This document shows, one piece after another, positions 19,927-29,408 of a stretch of DNA of 64,000 nucleotides (the stretch's first letter is position 1; the number at the start of each line of letters is the position of its first letter). Origin of the DNA: Methanolobus bombayensis (lineage in GTDB: Archaea; Halobacteriota; Methanosarcinia; Methanosarcinales; Methanosarcinaceae); the NCBI RefSeq assembly GCF_017873415.1, contig NZ_JAGGKD010000002.1, positions 248,001 through 312,000 on the forward strand, written 5' to 3'. The position numbers were made by a program, and so were the translations under genes. The notes beneath the pieces are model-generated. The model made no database searches. It saw nothing but the letters and a program-made list of their open reading frames with translations, and was not told the DNA's origin.

Positions 19927-20037
19927 ATCTTTATTACTTGAATTTGTGTAAGAAGATTTGTTCTCAAGCTTAGTTTTAAAAAGTGAAAAAAAATAAACAG
20001 GCACAAGCCCATTTAAATCTGATTGTTCCGACAACTT

Positions 20038-20592
20038 TCACTTACACTCTGAATCTTGTGCCAGCTTGCAATATCCTTCCACAAGTTCAAGATTTGCATC
20101 AATGACAGATGCCTTAAACTTCTCAAGATCATGGCATATATCGTCAAGGTCTTCTACCAGCTTTTGTTCTGTGATGATCTGTCCGTCATTTACAACCTTA
20201 CATGAGGGTATATCAACAGCTCTGACTGTTGAATTATGAAGAATGACCACATCTTCGCCTATATTGCAGTCAAATACGACCGCTCCAAATCCAACAAAAC
20301 ATCTTTCTCCTATCGTACAGGGTCCATGTATGATGCAACCATGTGCAAGTGAAGTGTTATTTTTAACATCGACTTTTGAACCCCCAAGTCCGTGTATAAT
20401 TACAGCATCCTGGACATTACAATTATCTCCGATAACAATGGATGATCCGGGTTCATCAGCCCTGATTATAACATTGTGGGCCACATAAACATTCTCTCCT
20501 ATTGTAACATCACCTACAATGACTGCATTTTCTGATATCCATGCTGTTTCACTTATCTTTGGATGCTGGTTCTTGGGATTTGGATAAAGCAT
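20038..20592 (-). CDS. Gamma-class carbonic anhydrase family protein
   Basis: A left-handed beta-helix of hexapeptide repeats covers residues 15-130. The three zinc ligands expected for gamma carbonic anhydrase are present as H67, H84 and H89, with the matching R44, D46 and Q61 at the spacing seen in Methanosarcina thermophila Cam. It lacks the long signal peptide and acidic loop of Cam, so it is closer to cytoplasmic CamH-like proteins. It may interconvert CO2 and bicarbonate in methanogenesis. The start is ATG 20592, with AGGTGGT upstream; an earlier in-frame ATG at 20619 has none. Confidence 0.85.
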   Translation of the reverse strand: MLYPNPKNQHPKISETAWISENAVIVGDVTIGENVYVAHNVIIRADEPGSSIVIGDNCNVQDAVIIHGLGGSKVDVKNNTSLAHGCIIHGPCTIGERCFVGFGAVVFDCNIGEDVVILHNSTVRAVDIPSCKVVNDGQIITEQKLVEDLDDICHDLEKFKASVIDANLELVEGYCKLAQDSECK

Positions 20593-20758
20593 TATTATTA
20601 CCACCTTTATTTTGTGCATGATTTTTGGTTTTTACAGTTAAATGATATAGTAACTACTAACCAAAACTATATAATGATAAATAGTGATAATTTATTTATA
20701 ACTATTGCCAGAACGAGTTCATTTAAACCAGTATCCGGGATGAAATATATTCCTCATT

Positions 20759-21565
20759 TCAATCTTCAGGTTCCTTTTCTTTCAATTTTCTCAAATAGGT
20801 GTTAGCAGTCGCTTTCTCAGCTTTTCTCTTACTGTTCCCTGAACCGATGGCAAGCAATTTATCATCCAGATAGAGTCCAACTGTGAATTGTTTTTCATGA
20901 TCTGGTCCTTCCTCTTCTATCAGTCTGTAACAAGGATCACCAATTCCTTTCTGGTGGAACAATTCCTGAATCATTCCTTTTGGATTGAAAGCAGATATTC
21001 TTTCAAGGGCAGTTTCAATGTCAAAGAATCGATAAACAAATTCCTTTGCAGCAAAATAGTTTCCCACAGTTTGATCATTATTGCCAGTATTATTGCATCC
21101 GCCGTCAATGTAGATAGCACCAATAAGTGCTTCCATGATGTCGGATAGTTTTCCATCAATATTTACATGTCCTTCCGACAGAACAAAGTTTGAAATTTTG
21201 ATTTTTCTGGCCACAGGCTTAAGGCTTTCATTAGAAGCCAGCACAGTCCTTATTTTAGTGGCAACTCCTTCTATTGTGAGTCCTTTTGATCTGGCATACT
21301 CATTTATGCTATTATCGTGATATGCATATTCTGCGATTATCAGTCCAAGAACAGAATCTCCAAGATATTCCAGCTTCTCGTAGTCCTTATTCTCAAGTCC
21401 GTTAATCTTCCTGAATTCACTCAGTTTTTCTTTGTCCCCACTAAAAAGTGAACCATGCAGAAGTGCCTGAATGAGGTAACTTTTGTCCTTAAATTTGAAA
21501 CCTATGATCTCCTGAAACTCTTCAAGGTCATCTTTATTAACGGTCAGATTAGGATTTACTCTCAC
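20759..21565 (-). CDS. rnc: Ribonuclease III
   Basis: The 268-residue protein has the full bacterial RNase III layout. The catalytic domain carries YEKLEYLGDSVLGL and SDIMEALIGAIYIDGG, giving E63, D70, D142 and E145 with the spacing of the E. coli active site (E38, D45, D114, E117). Residues about 195-262 form a double-stranded RNA-binding domain ending GSGNSKRKAEKATANTYL. It should cleave double-stranded RNA as a dimer. A 25-residue insertion separates the two domains (CNNTGNNDQTVGNYF). Most archaea lack this enzyme, so transfer is likely. The start is GTG 21565 after GGGGTT. Confidence 0.92.
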   Translation of the reverse strand: MRVNPNLTVNKDDLEEFQEIIGFKFKDKSYLIQALLHGSLFSGDKEKLSEFRKINGLENKDYEKLEYLGDSVLGLIIAEYAYHDNSINEYARSKGLTIEGVATKIRTVLASNESLKPVARKIKISNFVLSEGHVNIDGKLSDIMEALIGAIYIDGGCNNTGNNDQTVGNYFAAKEFVYRFFDIETALERISAFNPKGMIQELFHQKGIGDPCYRLIEEEGPDHEKQFTVGLYLDDKLLAIGSGNSKRKAEKATANTYLRKLKEKEPED

Positions 21566-21640
21566 TTTTTAACCCCATTTTTCACTGTTCAAATTAAATT
21601 ATTTCTGGTTCTGATTTCCAAACGTTCTTACTGTTCTTTG

Positions 21641-22177
21641 TTATTCCAGCAGAAGTATTCCAATACATTTAACTCTGTTAAAATTGCAGTATTCAATTTC
21701 AAGTCCTTTCTTTTCCATTAGTATGGATAGATTAATTCCCACTGCTTCAGGTGGAAAACGCCTCATTTCAGGTTTATTACATTGCTCTGCACAAGTATCA
21801 CATTCATTACATGCACCTGGACGAAGCAATTGTGCATAAACAAAACCATGCCTGAAGGCCGTGTGTTCAAGTTCCAGCATTTTGTGGAAAGAACCCTTAC
21901 GCAATCGTGACCATGCTTTTAATATGCCTTTTTCTCCGGAAGTATCATGTTCTTCTATGAGCAGAATAGCAGAGCTGTACTCATTGAGCACTTTCCTGAA
22001 CTCATCAATTGAAATTATATGTGGCGGACAGCTCAGTCTTTTACCATAACCTCTGCATCCGTAAGCACACTTCATTCTGACCCTGTTCTCAACATCAATA
22101 TCGGAGACATCAAGCATGAATGCTGAAAGGTTGAGCTCTTTTGCTTTATCAAATAGTGACTGAATTTCTTTTTTCAT
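21641..22177 (-). CDS. DUF2284 metal-binding protein
   Basis: The protein carries the DUF2284 cysteine pattern: MKCAYGCRGYGKRLSCPPH near the start and PGACNECDTCAEQCNKPEMRRFPPEAVGIN later, which together look like metal or iron-sulfur binding sites. The family is common in methanogens and anaerobes; biochemical role unknown. The ATG at 22177 is preferred to a TTG four codons upstream. Confidence 0.8.
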   Translation of the reverse strand: MKKEIQSLFDKAKELNLSAFMLDVSDIDVENRVRMKCAYGCRGYGKRLSCPPHIISIDEFRKVLNEYSSAILLIEEHDTSGEKGILKAWSRLRKGSFHKMLELEHTAFRHGFVYAQLLRPGACNECDTCAEQCNKPEMRRFPPEAVGINLSILMEKKGLEIEYCNFNRVKCIGILLLE

Positions 22178-22338
22178 TTTATGGTACAAAATTGAACATG
22201 ATTACTTAAAAAATAATCGCAATCCAGTTAGTTAGTAACAACTATGGATTTGTTTGAAAAAAGTTGAATTAAAATTACGTTGATTTTTTATATCTAGATA
22301 TCACAAATTCAATTATCTAAACGGGGTAGTGATGTCAA

Positions 22339-22806
22339 ATGGAAGAAGAATGCTGTCCAAAATTCGATCCCGAACCATGGGATGGAAAAGTAATCGAGTG
22401 GGATAACAAGAAATTCGTAAAAGACAAAGTGTTAACACTTTTCTATATGCCGGTCAACTTTGGCAGAGTAATGAGAAAGCTTGACAGAAAAGTCAGGGAT
22501 GCAGGAGCAGGCATTATTGATAATCTCTGTCTCTCGGATCATACGTCAAAATGGAACATGGATGTATATCTGGCAGTTAACAAACAAATTCCTGACACAA
22601 AGAACGTGAATATAAGTGGTAAGTTCTTAAGCAAGGTCTATGAAGGTCCTTTCAAGGATACTAAAAAATGGTGCGATGACTTTGAAGTATATGCAAAGGA
22701 ACAGGGTTATGAAATAAATAAATGGTTCATGTGGTATACTACCTGTCCGAAGTGCGCTAAAAAATATGGGGCAAATTATGTTGTAATTATAGCTGATGTT
22801 AATTAA
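22339..22806 (+). CDS. Cysteine-containing protein with GyrI-like tail
   Basis: The 155-residue protein begins with a cysteine pair (EECCPKFDPEPWDGK) and ends with a segment (FLSKVYEGPFKDTKKWCDDF ... CPKCAKKYGANYVVIIADV) whose shape resembles GyrI-like small-molecule-binding domains, plus a CPKC motif that might bind metal. The comparison is by eye and moderate. A GGTAGTGA-like sequence lies upstream of ATG 22339. No operon partner. Confidence 0.55.
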   Translation: MEEECCPKFDPEPWDGKVIEWDNKKFVKDKVLTLFYMPVNFGRVMRKLDRKVRDAGAGIIDNLCLSDHTSKWNMDVYLAVNKQIPDTKNVNISGKFLSKVYEGPFKDTKKWCDDFEVYAKEQGYEINKWFMWYTTCPKCAKKYGANYVVIIADVN

Positions 22807-22901
22807 AAAAGAAATAGATGAGCTAATTTGATAATCGTTTATAGGCAAGCTGAATTAAACAATATTTTTATATTTGAAGTACAAATGTTGTTGCGATATA
22901 T

Positions 22902-23093
22902 ATGAATAATCGACAAAGTTCATTACCAATAACAATATCGCTGTTGGGAATTGCTTTCATACTTCATTTCCTGGGAACACAATATTATTTTTTTGGCAGT
23001 CCACCCACGGGATTCAGCACAGGAACATTAGGTCTCATTATTGCATCTTTTGGAATAATAATGAGTTACTATGATATGAAAAACAACAAATAA
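22902..23093 (+). CDS. Small two-helix membrane protein
   Basis: A 63-residue protein with two hydrophobic segments (about 10-28 and 39-55) separated by a glycine/proline-rich loop (GSPPTGFSTG). Unrecognised. It stands alone ahead of the converging nifU gene. Confidence 0.55.
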   Translation: MNNRQSSLPITISLLGIAFILHFLGTQYYFFGSPPTGFSTGTLGLIIASFGIIMSYYDMKNNK

Positions 23094-23197
23094 ATCTATT
23101 TATAGTGGTGATAGGTTCCAAAGATATAATCAATAATATAAAAGTCATGATTGAAATAAAAGAAAATGATGTAGAAAAGACACCATTTTCAAAATCT

Positions 23198-23833
23198 TTA
23201 CTCGGTAAAGACAACATTAACCTCTTTTACGTCCCAGAGGGATTCGAGCTTCTCGGTAACCTCTTCTTTAATGTTTGCTGCAAACTGATGATTGGATGGC
23301 AGGTCTATAAGTATCCTGACAACACCGTCATTGATCTCCATTTTAGTGACCAGTTCAGTTCTTACAATATCAAGTCCGGCCATGGGATTCATTACATGCT
23401 TCAACCTGCTTCTGATAACATCGGGGGTGGTTGGTTCCTGCTCGCTGACAAGGCCGTGCTTTTCTTCATAATCTCTTATAGAAGCACGAAGTCCTTCGAC
23501 AGCAAGAACAGAACAATGGGCTTTTACTGGTGGAAGTCCGCCAAGTTCTTCTGTAGCTTCCTGCCATGTGATTTTCTTAGCTTCTTCAATTGTCTTGCCC
23601 TTTGCAAGCTCAGTAATAATAGAAGCGGTAGCAATGTTTGAAGCACATCCATATGACTCGAATTTTATATCCTCGATCACCTGTGTATCAGGATTCACCT
23701 GCAGGTAAACAGCAACCATGTCGCCACATGCAGGACTTCCTTCCAGTCCTTTCCCATCAGGATTCTCCAGTTTTCCGACATTGCGTGGATTCTTAAAATG
23801 CTCAAGCACTTTTTCTGTATACGGGAATTTCAT
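23198..23833 (-). CDS. IscU/NifU-type Fe-S scaffold with C-terminal DUF59-like domain
   Basis: Residues 1-125 are an IscU scaffold with the three cluster cysteines and the aspartate: PACGD (C37, D39), YGCAS (C62) and KAHCS (C106). A second domain (about 140-211; NPMAGLDIVRTELV ... DVKEVNVVF) resembles the DUF59/MIP18 fold rather than the CGxC NifU domain. Together they should assemble and hand on Fe-S clusters. It is the last gene of tusA-dsrE-nifS-nifU, 16 bases after nifS, with GAGGTAA before the ATG. Confidence 0.88.
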   Translation of the reverse strand: MKFPYTEKVLEHFKNPRNVGKLENPDGKGLEGSPACGDMVAVYLQVNPDTQVIEDIKFESYGCASNIATASIITELAKGKTIEEAKKITWQEATEELGGLPPVKAHCSVLAVEGLRASIRDYEEKHGLVSEQEPTTPDVIRSRLKHVMNPMAGLDIVRTELVTKMEINDGVVRILIDLPSNHQFAANIKEEVTEKLESLWDVKEVNVVFTE

Positions 23834-23849
23834 AATCTTACCTCACTCC

Positions 23850-25016
23850 TCATTTATTGTAAAGGGGACTTATTGCCCTTAACTGGCTTACTATTTCTTT
23901 AATTGCATCTACCACAGCATCCACATCATTCATGCTGTTATACCGTCCGAATGTGAATCTAATGGAACCGTGTGCTCTTTCATGGTCACCGCCAATACCA
24001 AGGATCACATGGCTGGCTTCAAGCGAACGACTGAAACATGCAGAACCGGTACTCACTGCAAATCCTCTCATATCAAGGTGCAGGGTCATGGATTCACCTT
24101 CTACATAATGGAAAGTTATGTTTGCATTCTGTGGTGTTCTCTGTTTTTTGCTTCCGTTCAGTGTTACGTGTGGAATCTCTTCGAACACTCTTTTAATAGT
24201 ATAATCCCGTAGTGTTGTCAGGAACTCAGTTTCCTTATCAGTTACAAGTTCCACAGCTTTGGCAAAACCCACGGCTCCGGGAATGTTTTCCAGACCTGCA
24301 CGGCGGTTTGACTCCTGGAAACCTCCGTCCATCCATTTCTCAAGTGGAGTATCTTTTCGTACATATAATGCACCAACTCCCCTTGGTCCGTGAATTGTAT
24401 GAGCTGACATGGTGACCAAATCAACTGGTATTTTTGTCACGTCTATTGGAACTCTCATGTAGCTGTGTGTGGCATCAGTATGGAACAGAACGTCCTTTTC
24501 CTTGCATATCTTTGCAATTGATGCAATATCCTGAAGTGTACCTATTTCCTGGTTTCCATGTTGAATTGAAACAAGTATCGTATCATCCCGGAGTTTACTT
24601 TTGAGCTCATCAAGGTCAAGTATTCCTTCTGCATCAACACTTATGAAATCTACATCCCAGCCCTGTTTTTCAAGGTTCTTTGCTGTATTGAGTACCGGGA
24701 AATCCTCAATTTTTGAGACAATAATATGCTGACCTTTCTTTTTCTTCAGGGCTGCACATACTCCTTTTATTGCCATATTGCTTGATTCGGTATCACCTGA
24801 TGTGAAAACAATTTCTTCTGAGGTGGCGCCAAGTGATTTTGCTATTATTCCCCTGGCCTCTTCCAGACCTTCTTTTGCATCAATTCCCATGGAATATCCG
24901 AATTCGGATGTTGCCACTGCATAGGTATCAAAGAAATATGGTTTCATTGCATCCAGAACTCTTTCGTCCAGACGTGTACTTGCTGAATTATCCAGATATG
25001 TCATTTCGTCTAACAT
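23850..25016 (-). CDS. NifS/IscS family protein lacking the PLP lysine
   Basis: The 388-residue protein is a class V aminotransferase of the cysteine desulfurase family, with STGSACFSRSLEASHVILGIG holding the sulfur-accepting cysteine loop. However, the PLP lysine motif, normally SAHKxxGPKG, reads SAHTIHGPRG: the codon is ACA (Thr), read directly from the sequence. The helper glutamine of DAAQS is also changed (DATHS), and TSGATES reads TSGDTES. A missing PLP lysine is known from Archaeoglobus fulgidus IscS, which is not a normal desulfurase and helps hold the scaffold cluster. It probably acts as a partner of the following scaffold gene rather than as sulfur source. GGGAGTGA precedes ATG 25016. 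Confidence 0.87.
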   Translation of the reverse strand: MLDEMTYLDNSASTRLDERVLDAMKPYFFDTYAVATSEFGYSMGIDAKEGLEEARGIIAKSLGATSEEIVFTSGDTESSNMAIKGVCAALKKKKGQHIIVSKIEDFPVLNTAKNLEKQGWDVDFISVDAEGILDLDELKSKLRDDTILVSIQHGNQEIGTLQDIASIAKICKEKDVLFHTDATHSYMRVPIDVTKIPVDLVTMSAHTIHGPRGVGALYVRKDTPLEKWMDGGFQESNRRAGLENIPGAVGFAKAVELVTDKETEFLTTLRDYTIKRVFEEIPHVTLNGSKKQRTPQNANITFHYVEGESMTLHLDMRGFAVSTGSACFSRSLEASHVILGIGGDHERAHGSIRFTFGRYNSMNDVDAVVDAIKEIVSQLRAISPLYNK

Positions 25017-25055
25017 GCGTCACTCCCTGGTTGTTTCTTAAAATTGCTCAGATAC

Positions 25056-25475
25056 TTAGATAAAAAGAGTTATCTTTGCATCTTTTGCTTCCATAATATA
25101 GGTGCCAACTGCACCGTATTCGTCAATCCATTCGCTGTTCAGTTCTTCTTCTTTTATTCCCATTATCTCCATTGTCATTTCGCAGGCAATAACTTTTCCG
25201 CCAAGCTCCTTGTAATCATTCATCAGTTTTTCGAGTGAAGCAACATTGGCTTTTTTCATTCTGCTTTTGACCATCCATTTTCCAAGTCCCAGCAAATTCA
25301 TCCTTGAAAGAGGGCCTTTACCAAGTCCCCCTTTTTTAAGACATTGCAGACCCCAGAATGTGAAAAAAATAGATGCTTCCATTCCCATGGAAAGTGCACC
25401 GTTTCCAAGTATCAATGCACTATAAATCTTGTCAAGGTCGCCACTATGTGCAACAATTACTGCCTTTTCCGTCAT
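25056..25475 (-). CDS. DsrE/DsrF-like sulfur-carrier family protein
   Basis: The 139-residue protein follows the DsrE2-like pattern: KAVIVAHSGDLDKIYSALILGNGALSMG, then FFTFWGLQCLKKGG and VIACEMTMEIMGIKEEEL. Cysteines in LQCL and ACEM could carry persulfide. Such proteins work with TusA in sulfur relay. It lies between tusA and nifS, with GGGGGTT before the ATG. Confidence 0.85.
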   Translation of the reverse strand: MTEKAVIVAHSGDLDKIYSALILGNGALSMGMEASIFFTFWGLQCLKKGGLGKGPLSRMNLLGLGKWMVKSRMKKANVASLEKLMNDYKELGGKVIACEMTMEIMGIKEEELNSEWIDEYGAVGTYIMEAKDAKITLFI

Positions 25476-25505
25476 GCGTTTAACCCCCTTTATCCTGAAA
25501 TAAAC

Positions 25506-25730
25506 TTATCTTTTAATGCGAATCTTCCACTCTTTGTCATCAGTCTCATCTACTTCCACTACTTCGATCCCCATTGCTTCGCAGGCCATAGGTATCTCTT
25601 TTTTGGATGCAGGATGAGTTCCCTGTATGATTATCTCATCACCAGGGGAAGCTTTTCGGATAGCTTTGCGACATTCTACTAGAGGGACAGGACAGGTTTG
25701 TCCTCTTACGTCAATGTTTGTTTCTGTCAT
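25506..25730 (-). CDS. tusA: TusA-family sulfurtransferase
   Basis: This 74-residue protein has the TusA fold and its CPxP signature (GQTCPVPLVECRKAI), with C13 the persulfide-carrying residue. It probably accepts sulfur and passes it to the DsrE partner. It is the first gene of the sulfur operon; a GGGGAGATCAG sequence precedes the ATG. The upstream 80 bases are AT-rich with likely promoter (ATATAATATATATTC on the complementary reading). Confidence 0.9.
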   Translation of the reverse strand: MTETNIDVRGQTCPVPLVECRKAIRKASPGDEIIIQGTHPASKKEIPMACEAMGIEVVEVDETDDKEWKIRIKR

Positions 25731-25810
25731 CTGATCTCCCCATATTCAGAATTTCAGAATATGTTCGTTTATATAATATATATTCACTAAGCATATTTAA
25801 CAATTGTGAA

Positions 25811-26608
25811 TCAAAAATAATTTCTAAGCAATGAATAACAATTACCCGTCCTCCCAAAGACAAATATTGACAATTCATTATCATTTAGCAGGGCAAAAGA
25901 AGCATTGTTAGATTTTCCAATATATTCAGGACAGGAAAAAATTGAAAGCAGTTTTCTGTCAAAGCACCAGGCATAACCCGTAAAGAGTGCAGTATGCCCG
26001 CGTATCATCAGAGATAGCTCGTTTTTATCCATAAACTCACTAAAAATATCTGCTCCGAAACATTGGGGCCTTGAACCACGGATCGATGCGCTCATACCAT
26101 CACAACCGCAAGGGTCGTTCCACAAAAAAGGGAATGCTTCCTCTTTATTTATGCTTTTCAGATCAACAGGTCCGGGGATACCACCATGTACACAAAAAAT
26201 AGAATCGTTGAGGACTGCAGAAATTGGCATTTCTTCAAATGTCCGGTTTGCATTCTGAAATAGTTCTTCGTCCAGTATTTCATCATAAAAACCATGAATT
26301 CTGTTCATTTCTCTGGTTTCATGATTTCCACGTAACATAATGAAAGTGTCCGGCTCTCTTAATTTCATTGTCAGAATTCGTTCAAGCACCTGAGATGAAT
26401 GAGGTCCTTTGTCAACGTAATCTCCAAGAAAAATAATATGGTCACATTTCAGTGCCTTTCGGATATACAGGATGAATTCCAGTGCTTCCAGGTTTCCATG
26501 TATGTCTCCGACTATCAGTGCTTTAGATGAGCTTACACGTAATAATGCATCCTCTGAATTAAAAACATCAAAACTTTCTTCAAGGAGTCTGCATAATTCT
26601 TGTTTCAT
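25811..26608 (-). CDS. PPP-family serine/threonine protein phosphatase
   Basis: The 265-residue protein shows all PPP metal-binding motifs in order: GDIHGN, GDYVDKG, RGNHE, a later CVHGG and IRGHT. This is the archaeal PP1-like group. It should remove phosphate from serine or threonine residues using two metal ions in the cytoplasm. AGGTTGAT precedes the ATG. It lies 54 bases upstream, in reading direction, of neither a kinase nor an obvious target. Confidence 0.88.
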   Translation of the reverse strand: MKQELCRLLEESFDVFNSEDALLRVSSSKALIVGDIHGNLEALEFILYIRKALKCDHIIFLGDYVDKGPHSSQVLERILTMKLREPDTFIMLRGNHETREMNRIHGFYDEILDEELFQNANRTFEEMPISAVLNDSIFCVHGGIPGPVDLKSINKEEAFPFLWNDPCGCDGMSASIRGSRPQCFGADIFSEFMDKNELSLMIRGHTALFTGYAWCFDRKLLSIFSCPEYIGKSNNASFALLNDNELSIFVFGRTGNCYSLLRNYF

Positions 26609-26662
26609 GCTATCAACCTTGTAACAGCCAGTAACAAATCTATGATCCCAGGTGCCTGAATA

Positions 26663-28141
26663 TTACTCTTCCTTCAGAACCCTTCTTATCAATAATAATC
26701 CTGTAAGATTCACCGTTCCGATGAGAACTCCTCCTACTATATAACGAGAGTTCTGATAGGATTTATCACTTTTGGAACCCTGTTCTGATGTTGGGATATC
26801 AAGTATATAATCGGAGTTCATGATAAATGAATTTTCATAGGTAATGCTATTATCTGATGTCAGGACAAATTCCAAATCATATTCAACATCAGGTTCTAAT
26901 CCCAAAAAAGCTGTGTTTTCTGTAATTTTTCCCCTGAATAATATGCTATTATTTCTGGAAAGTGTTATTTCTCCTTCATTTTGAACGTTTACTTCCAGAT
27001 TGACATAATCTTTCAGTGAGATTGCTCTCCCATCTGCAAGTCTCAGTTTTCCCGGAATATTTAGCAATTCAAGAATTGTAGGGGCAATATCTTCCTGGCC
27101 AATTTTTTCATCTATTATTCCGTTATCAACATCATTTGCAGCTATTATCAGCGGGACTTTTTGTGATTCTGTCATTTTTGAATATTTATCTGATTGGTGT
27201 CCACCTTTAGAATCATTTTCAGGAAATGCCATCCCATGGTCACCGGTAAATATGAAAGCAAGATTATGCTCCTGACAGGTTTCATACAATGTATAACTGG
27301 CATTATCTATACCTTCTATACACTCGATATACCCGCTGTTCTTCTTATAGTGACCTGCACAATCAACAGCGCCGACGTTTATTGTAAGAATGTAGTTTTG
27401 TTCAGGATGCTCCATTTTCATATATTCAATGATATCTATACCGGTTTTTATTGCCCAGATATTATATTCATTGTAGCGTTCAATTGATCCTTCTGGATAT
27501 TGATCTAGTTGTTCCTGTAAACCACCAGATTGAGACTGCATGACATCTACAATGTCAAAGGAAATCTTTTTGGTAGTTTCTGAAAGGAAATTCGTTTCGA
27601 TTACCATTTCGGGTTCATTAATGGAATTATCGACATCATGGATGACTACATTCTGTTTGCTGCAAAAACCATAAGAATCTCCTTTTTCCATTATTGCAAA
27701 GGTCATATAGTCATAGTTATGCGCAACATCATAAAATGTCGTTCCTGAAGATCCGGTGAGTGCTGCGTCTGATTTTGAATACCCTGTGGCAAGTACTGAA
27801 TGACCCCCTTCTGTGAAAGTCTGAGGTACTTTTACATCAAGTATTCTGCAATTGTTATTTGATATTTCAAGTATTCCGGGTACATCTGCTTTTTCCAGTA
27901 TTGTCCCGTCTATTGCATAGGGGGTATATTCCGGGTAAATATAACATGAGCTCAGTCCATCAGCAATAAGAATCACGGCACCATGTGGAGTGTTTACCTC
28001 ACCTATTTCTACAACATCGTTTGCATTTGCCTGAATTGTGAATATACACAATATTAACAAAAGTATGCAAAAAACAGATGGGAAGTAAATATTTTTGTTT
28101 ATTTCAGGAATAATTCTTTTTACGTTTTTAGCATGTGCCAT
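26663..28141 (-). CDS. Alkaline-phosphatase-superfamily membrane protein
   Basis: The 492-residue protein has an N-terminal signal or anchor helix (about 22-40), a catalytic domain and a C-terminal helix (about 465-486). Metal-site motifs of the alkaline phosphatase/sulfatase superfamily are visible: VILIADGLSS, NVGAVDCAGHYKK, FTGDHGMAFPE and KGGHQSDK. The nucleophile is probably in the TGSSGTT segment. It should hydrolyse a phosphate or sulfate ester, or transfer a head group, outside the membrane; the substrate is unknown. Confidence 0.8.
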   Translation of the reverse strand: MAHAKNVKRIIPEINKNIYFPSVFCILLLILCIFTIQANANDVVEIGEVNTPHGAVILIADGLSSCYIYPEYTPYAIDGTILEKADVPGILEISNNNCRILDVKVPQTFTEGGHSVLATGYSKSDAALTGSSGTTFYDVAHNYDYMTFAIMEKGDSYGFCSKQNVVIHDVDNSINEPEMVIETNFLSETTKKISFDIVDVMQSQSGGLQEQLDQYPEGSIERYNEYNIWAIKTGIDIIEYMKMEHPEQNYILTINVGAVDCAGHYKKNSGYIECIEGIDNASYTLYETCQEHNLAFIFTGDHGMAFPENDSKGGHQSDKYSKMTESQKVPLIIAANDVDNGIIDEKIGQEDIAPTILELLNIPGKLRLADGRAISLKDYVNLEVNVQNEGEITLSRNNSILFRGKITENTAFLGLEPDVEYDLEFVLTSDNSITYENSFIMNSDYILDIPTSEQGSKSDKSYQNSRYIVGGVLIGTVNLTGLLLIRRVLKEE

Positions 28142-28201
28142 ATGTCCTGAAAATATTGTTTCTCCATAATAAAGTTTCTATTTAGTTCTATTTTATTTTT
28201 A

Positions 28202-29383
28202 TTATCGAACATTCTTTTGGACATTACCTCTTAATAAAAGAGTAAGGATCATAAAAATCGAGGTTACTATAAACATTGTCTGGTACCCATAATTTATTAG
28301 GTATCCTGCGATCATAGGAAGGAATGCAAGTCCCATATAAGTATAAGTAGTAAATATTCCCATTCTTAAGCCTTTATCAGTGTTCATGAAAGAAACTGCA
28401 ACTGGCAAACCTATCATTCCCATGCCTGAACCAATGCCAAGAAGTGTAAAACCTGTAAAAGGGAACCAGATAGATGTGAGTATTCCCAAAGAAGCCAGAA
28501 TAATTCCTGAGCTTATCATTTTTCCGTAACCAACCTTAGATCTTCCTGCAATGAGGTTGGTTGCCATGGAACTTATATAAACTATGGCTATTACAATGCC
28601 CAATTCCGGTTTACTAAGCATGTTACTGCTGTATTGTGGATAGTAGACCAGCATAACACCAGTTATTCCAAAAATGAAGAAAGTTATGAACCATGTTTTG
28701 AAGTAATCAGGGTCTAATGCGATTTTGAGTACTTTTTTTGCTTCGTTTTTAATGGATAATGTGGACTTTGTTCTACCTGTTTTTGAAAAATTATTTTTCA
28801 TGATCTTATTTTCATCTTTATCAATATTACTGTATAAATTAGTTCTATGAATCCAATTCATTATAATTGCGGTGCTGAATATCAATACTGCTAATGCCGT
28901 AAAAAGTACAATTGCTCCTTTAAGTAGTCCACCTGCCAGAAAGCCCGCAGTTATTGTACCTGTTGCCAATCCTGCATTCAGGAGAAAATTGAATTCACCC
29001 AGATATTGTTTTCTTTTATTAAATTCAGCAAGTATTGCATAAGCAGGTGGGAAAAAAGCTCCGCAAGCTGCGCCTTCCAGTAGTCTTGCAAGTATCATGA
29101 TGAATGTATTTTCAGTCAGGATAAGCATAATCCCAGAGAGTGTTGTGAGTGCAACAGCAAAAACGATAAGTTTCATATGATCAAAACGATCAGCAAGCAA
29201 CCCAAAAGGAATCAAGGTGAGTAAAGCTCCAATGAAATAACCGGAAAAAAGCAAAGTATATGCTATGGTTCCGGATTCTACTAAAGAAGCAGATGCAATT
29301 TCCGGTAATACTGGAATTATTGAATTTGATAATCCCATAATGAGAAATACAGTGGAATAAATTAAGAAGCGCTCTTTTTTCAT
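28202..29383 (-). CDS. MFS transporter
   Basis: The 393-residue protein has 12 predicted membrane helices and the MFS loop 2-3 motif (PFGLLADRFDHMKLI), with ARLLEGAACGAFFPPAYAI in helix 4. It is a major facilitator of the drug-efflux-like type; the substrate is unknown. AAGGAATT precedes ATG 29383. Confidence 0.88.
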   Translation of the reverse strand: MKKERFLIYSTVFLIMGLSNSIIPVLPEIASASLVESGTIAYTLLFSGYFIGALLTLIPFGLLADRFDHMKLIVFAVALTTLSGIMLILTENTFIMILARLLEGAACGAFFPPAYAILAEFNKRKQYLGEFNFLLNAGLATGTITAGFLAGGLLKGAIVLFTALAVLIFSTAIIMNWIHRTNLYSNIDKDENKIMKNNFSKTGRTKSTLSIKNEAKKVLKIALDPDYFKTWFITFFIFGITGVMLVYYPQYSSNMLSKPELGIVIAIVYISSMATNLIAGRSKVGYGKMISSGIILASLGILTSIWFPFTGFTLLGIGSGMGMIGLPVAVSFMNTDKGLRMGIFTTYTYMGLAFLPMIAGYLINYGYQTMFIVTSIFMILTLLLRGNVQKNVR

Positions 29384-29408
29384 ATAATTCCTTCAAGGAT
29401 GACTATCT

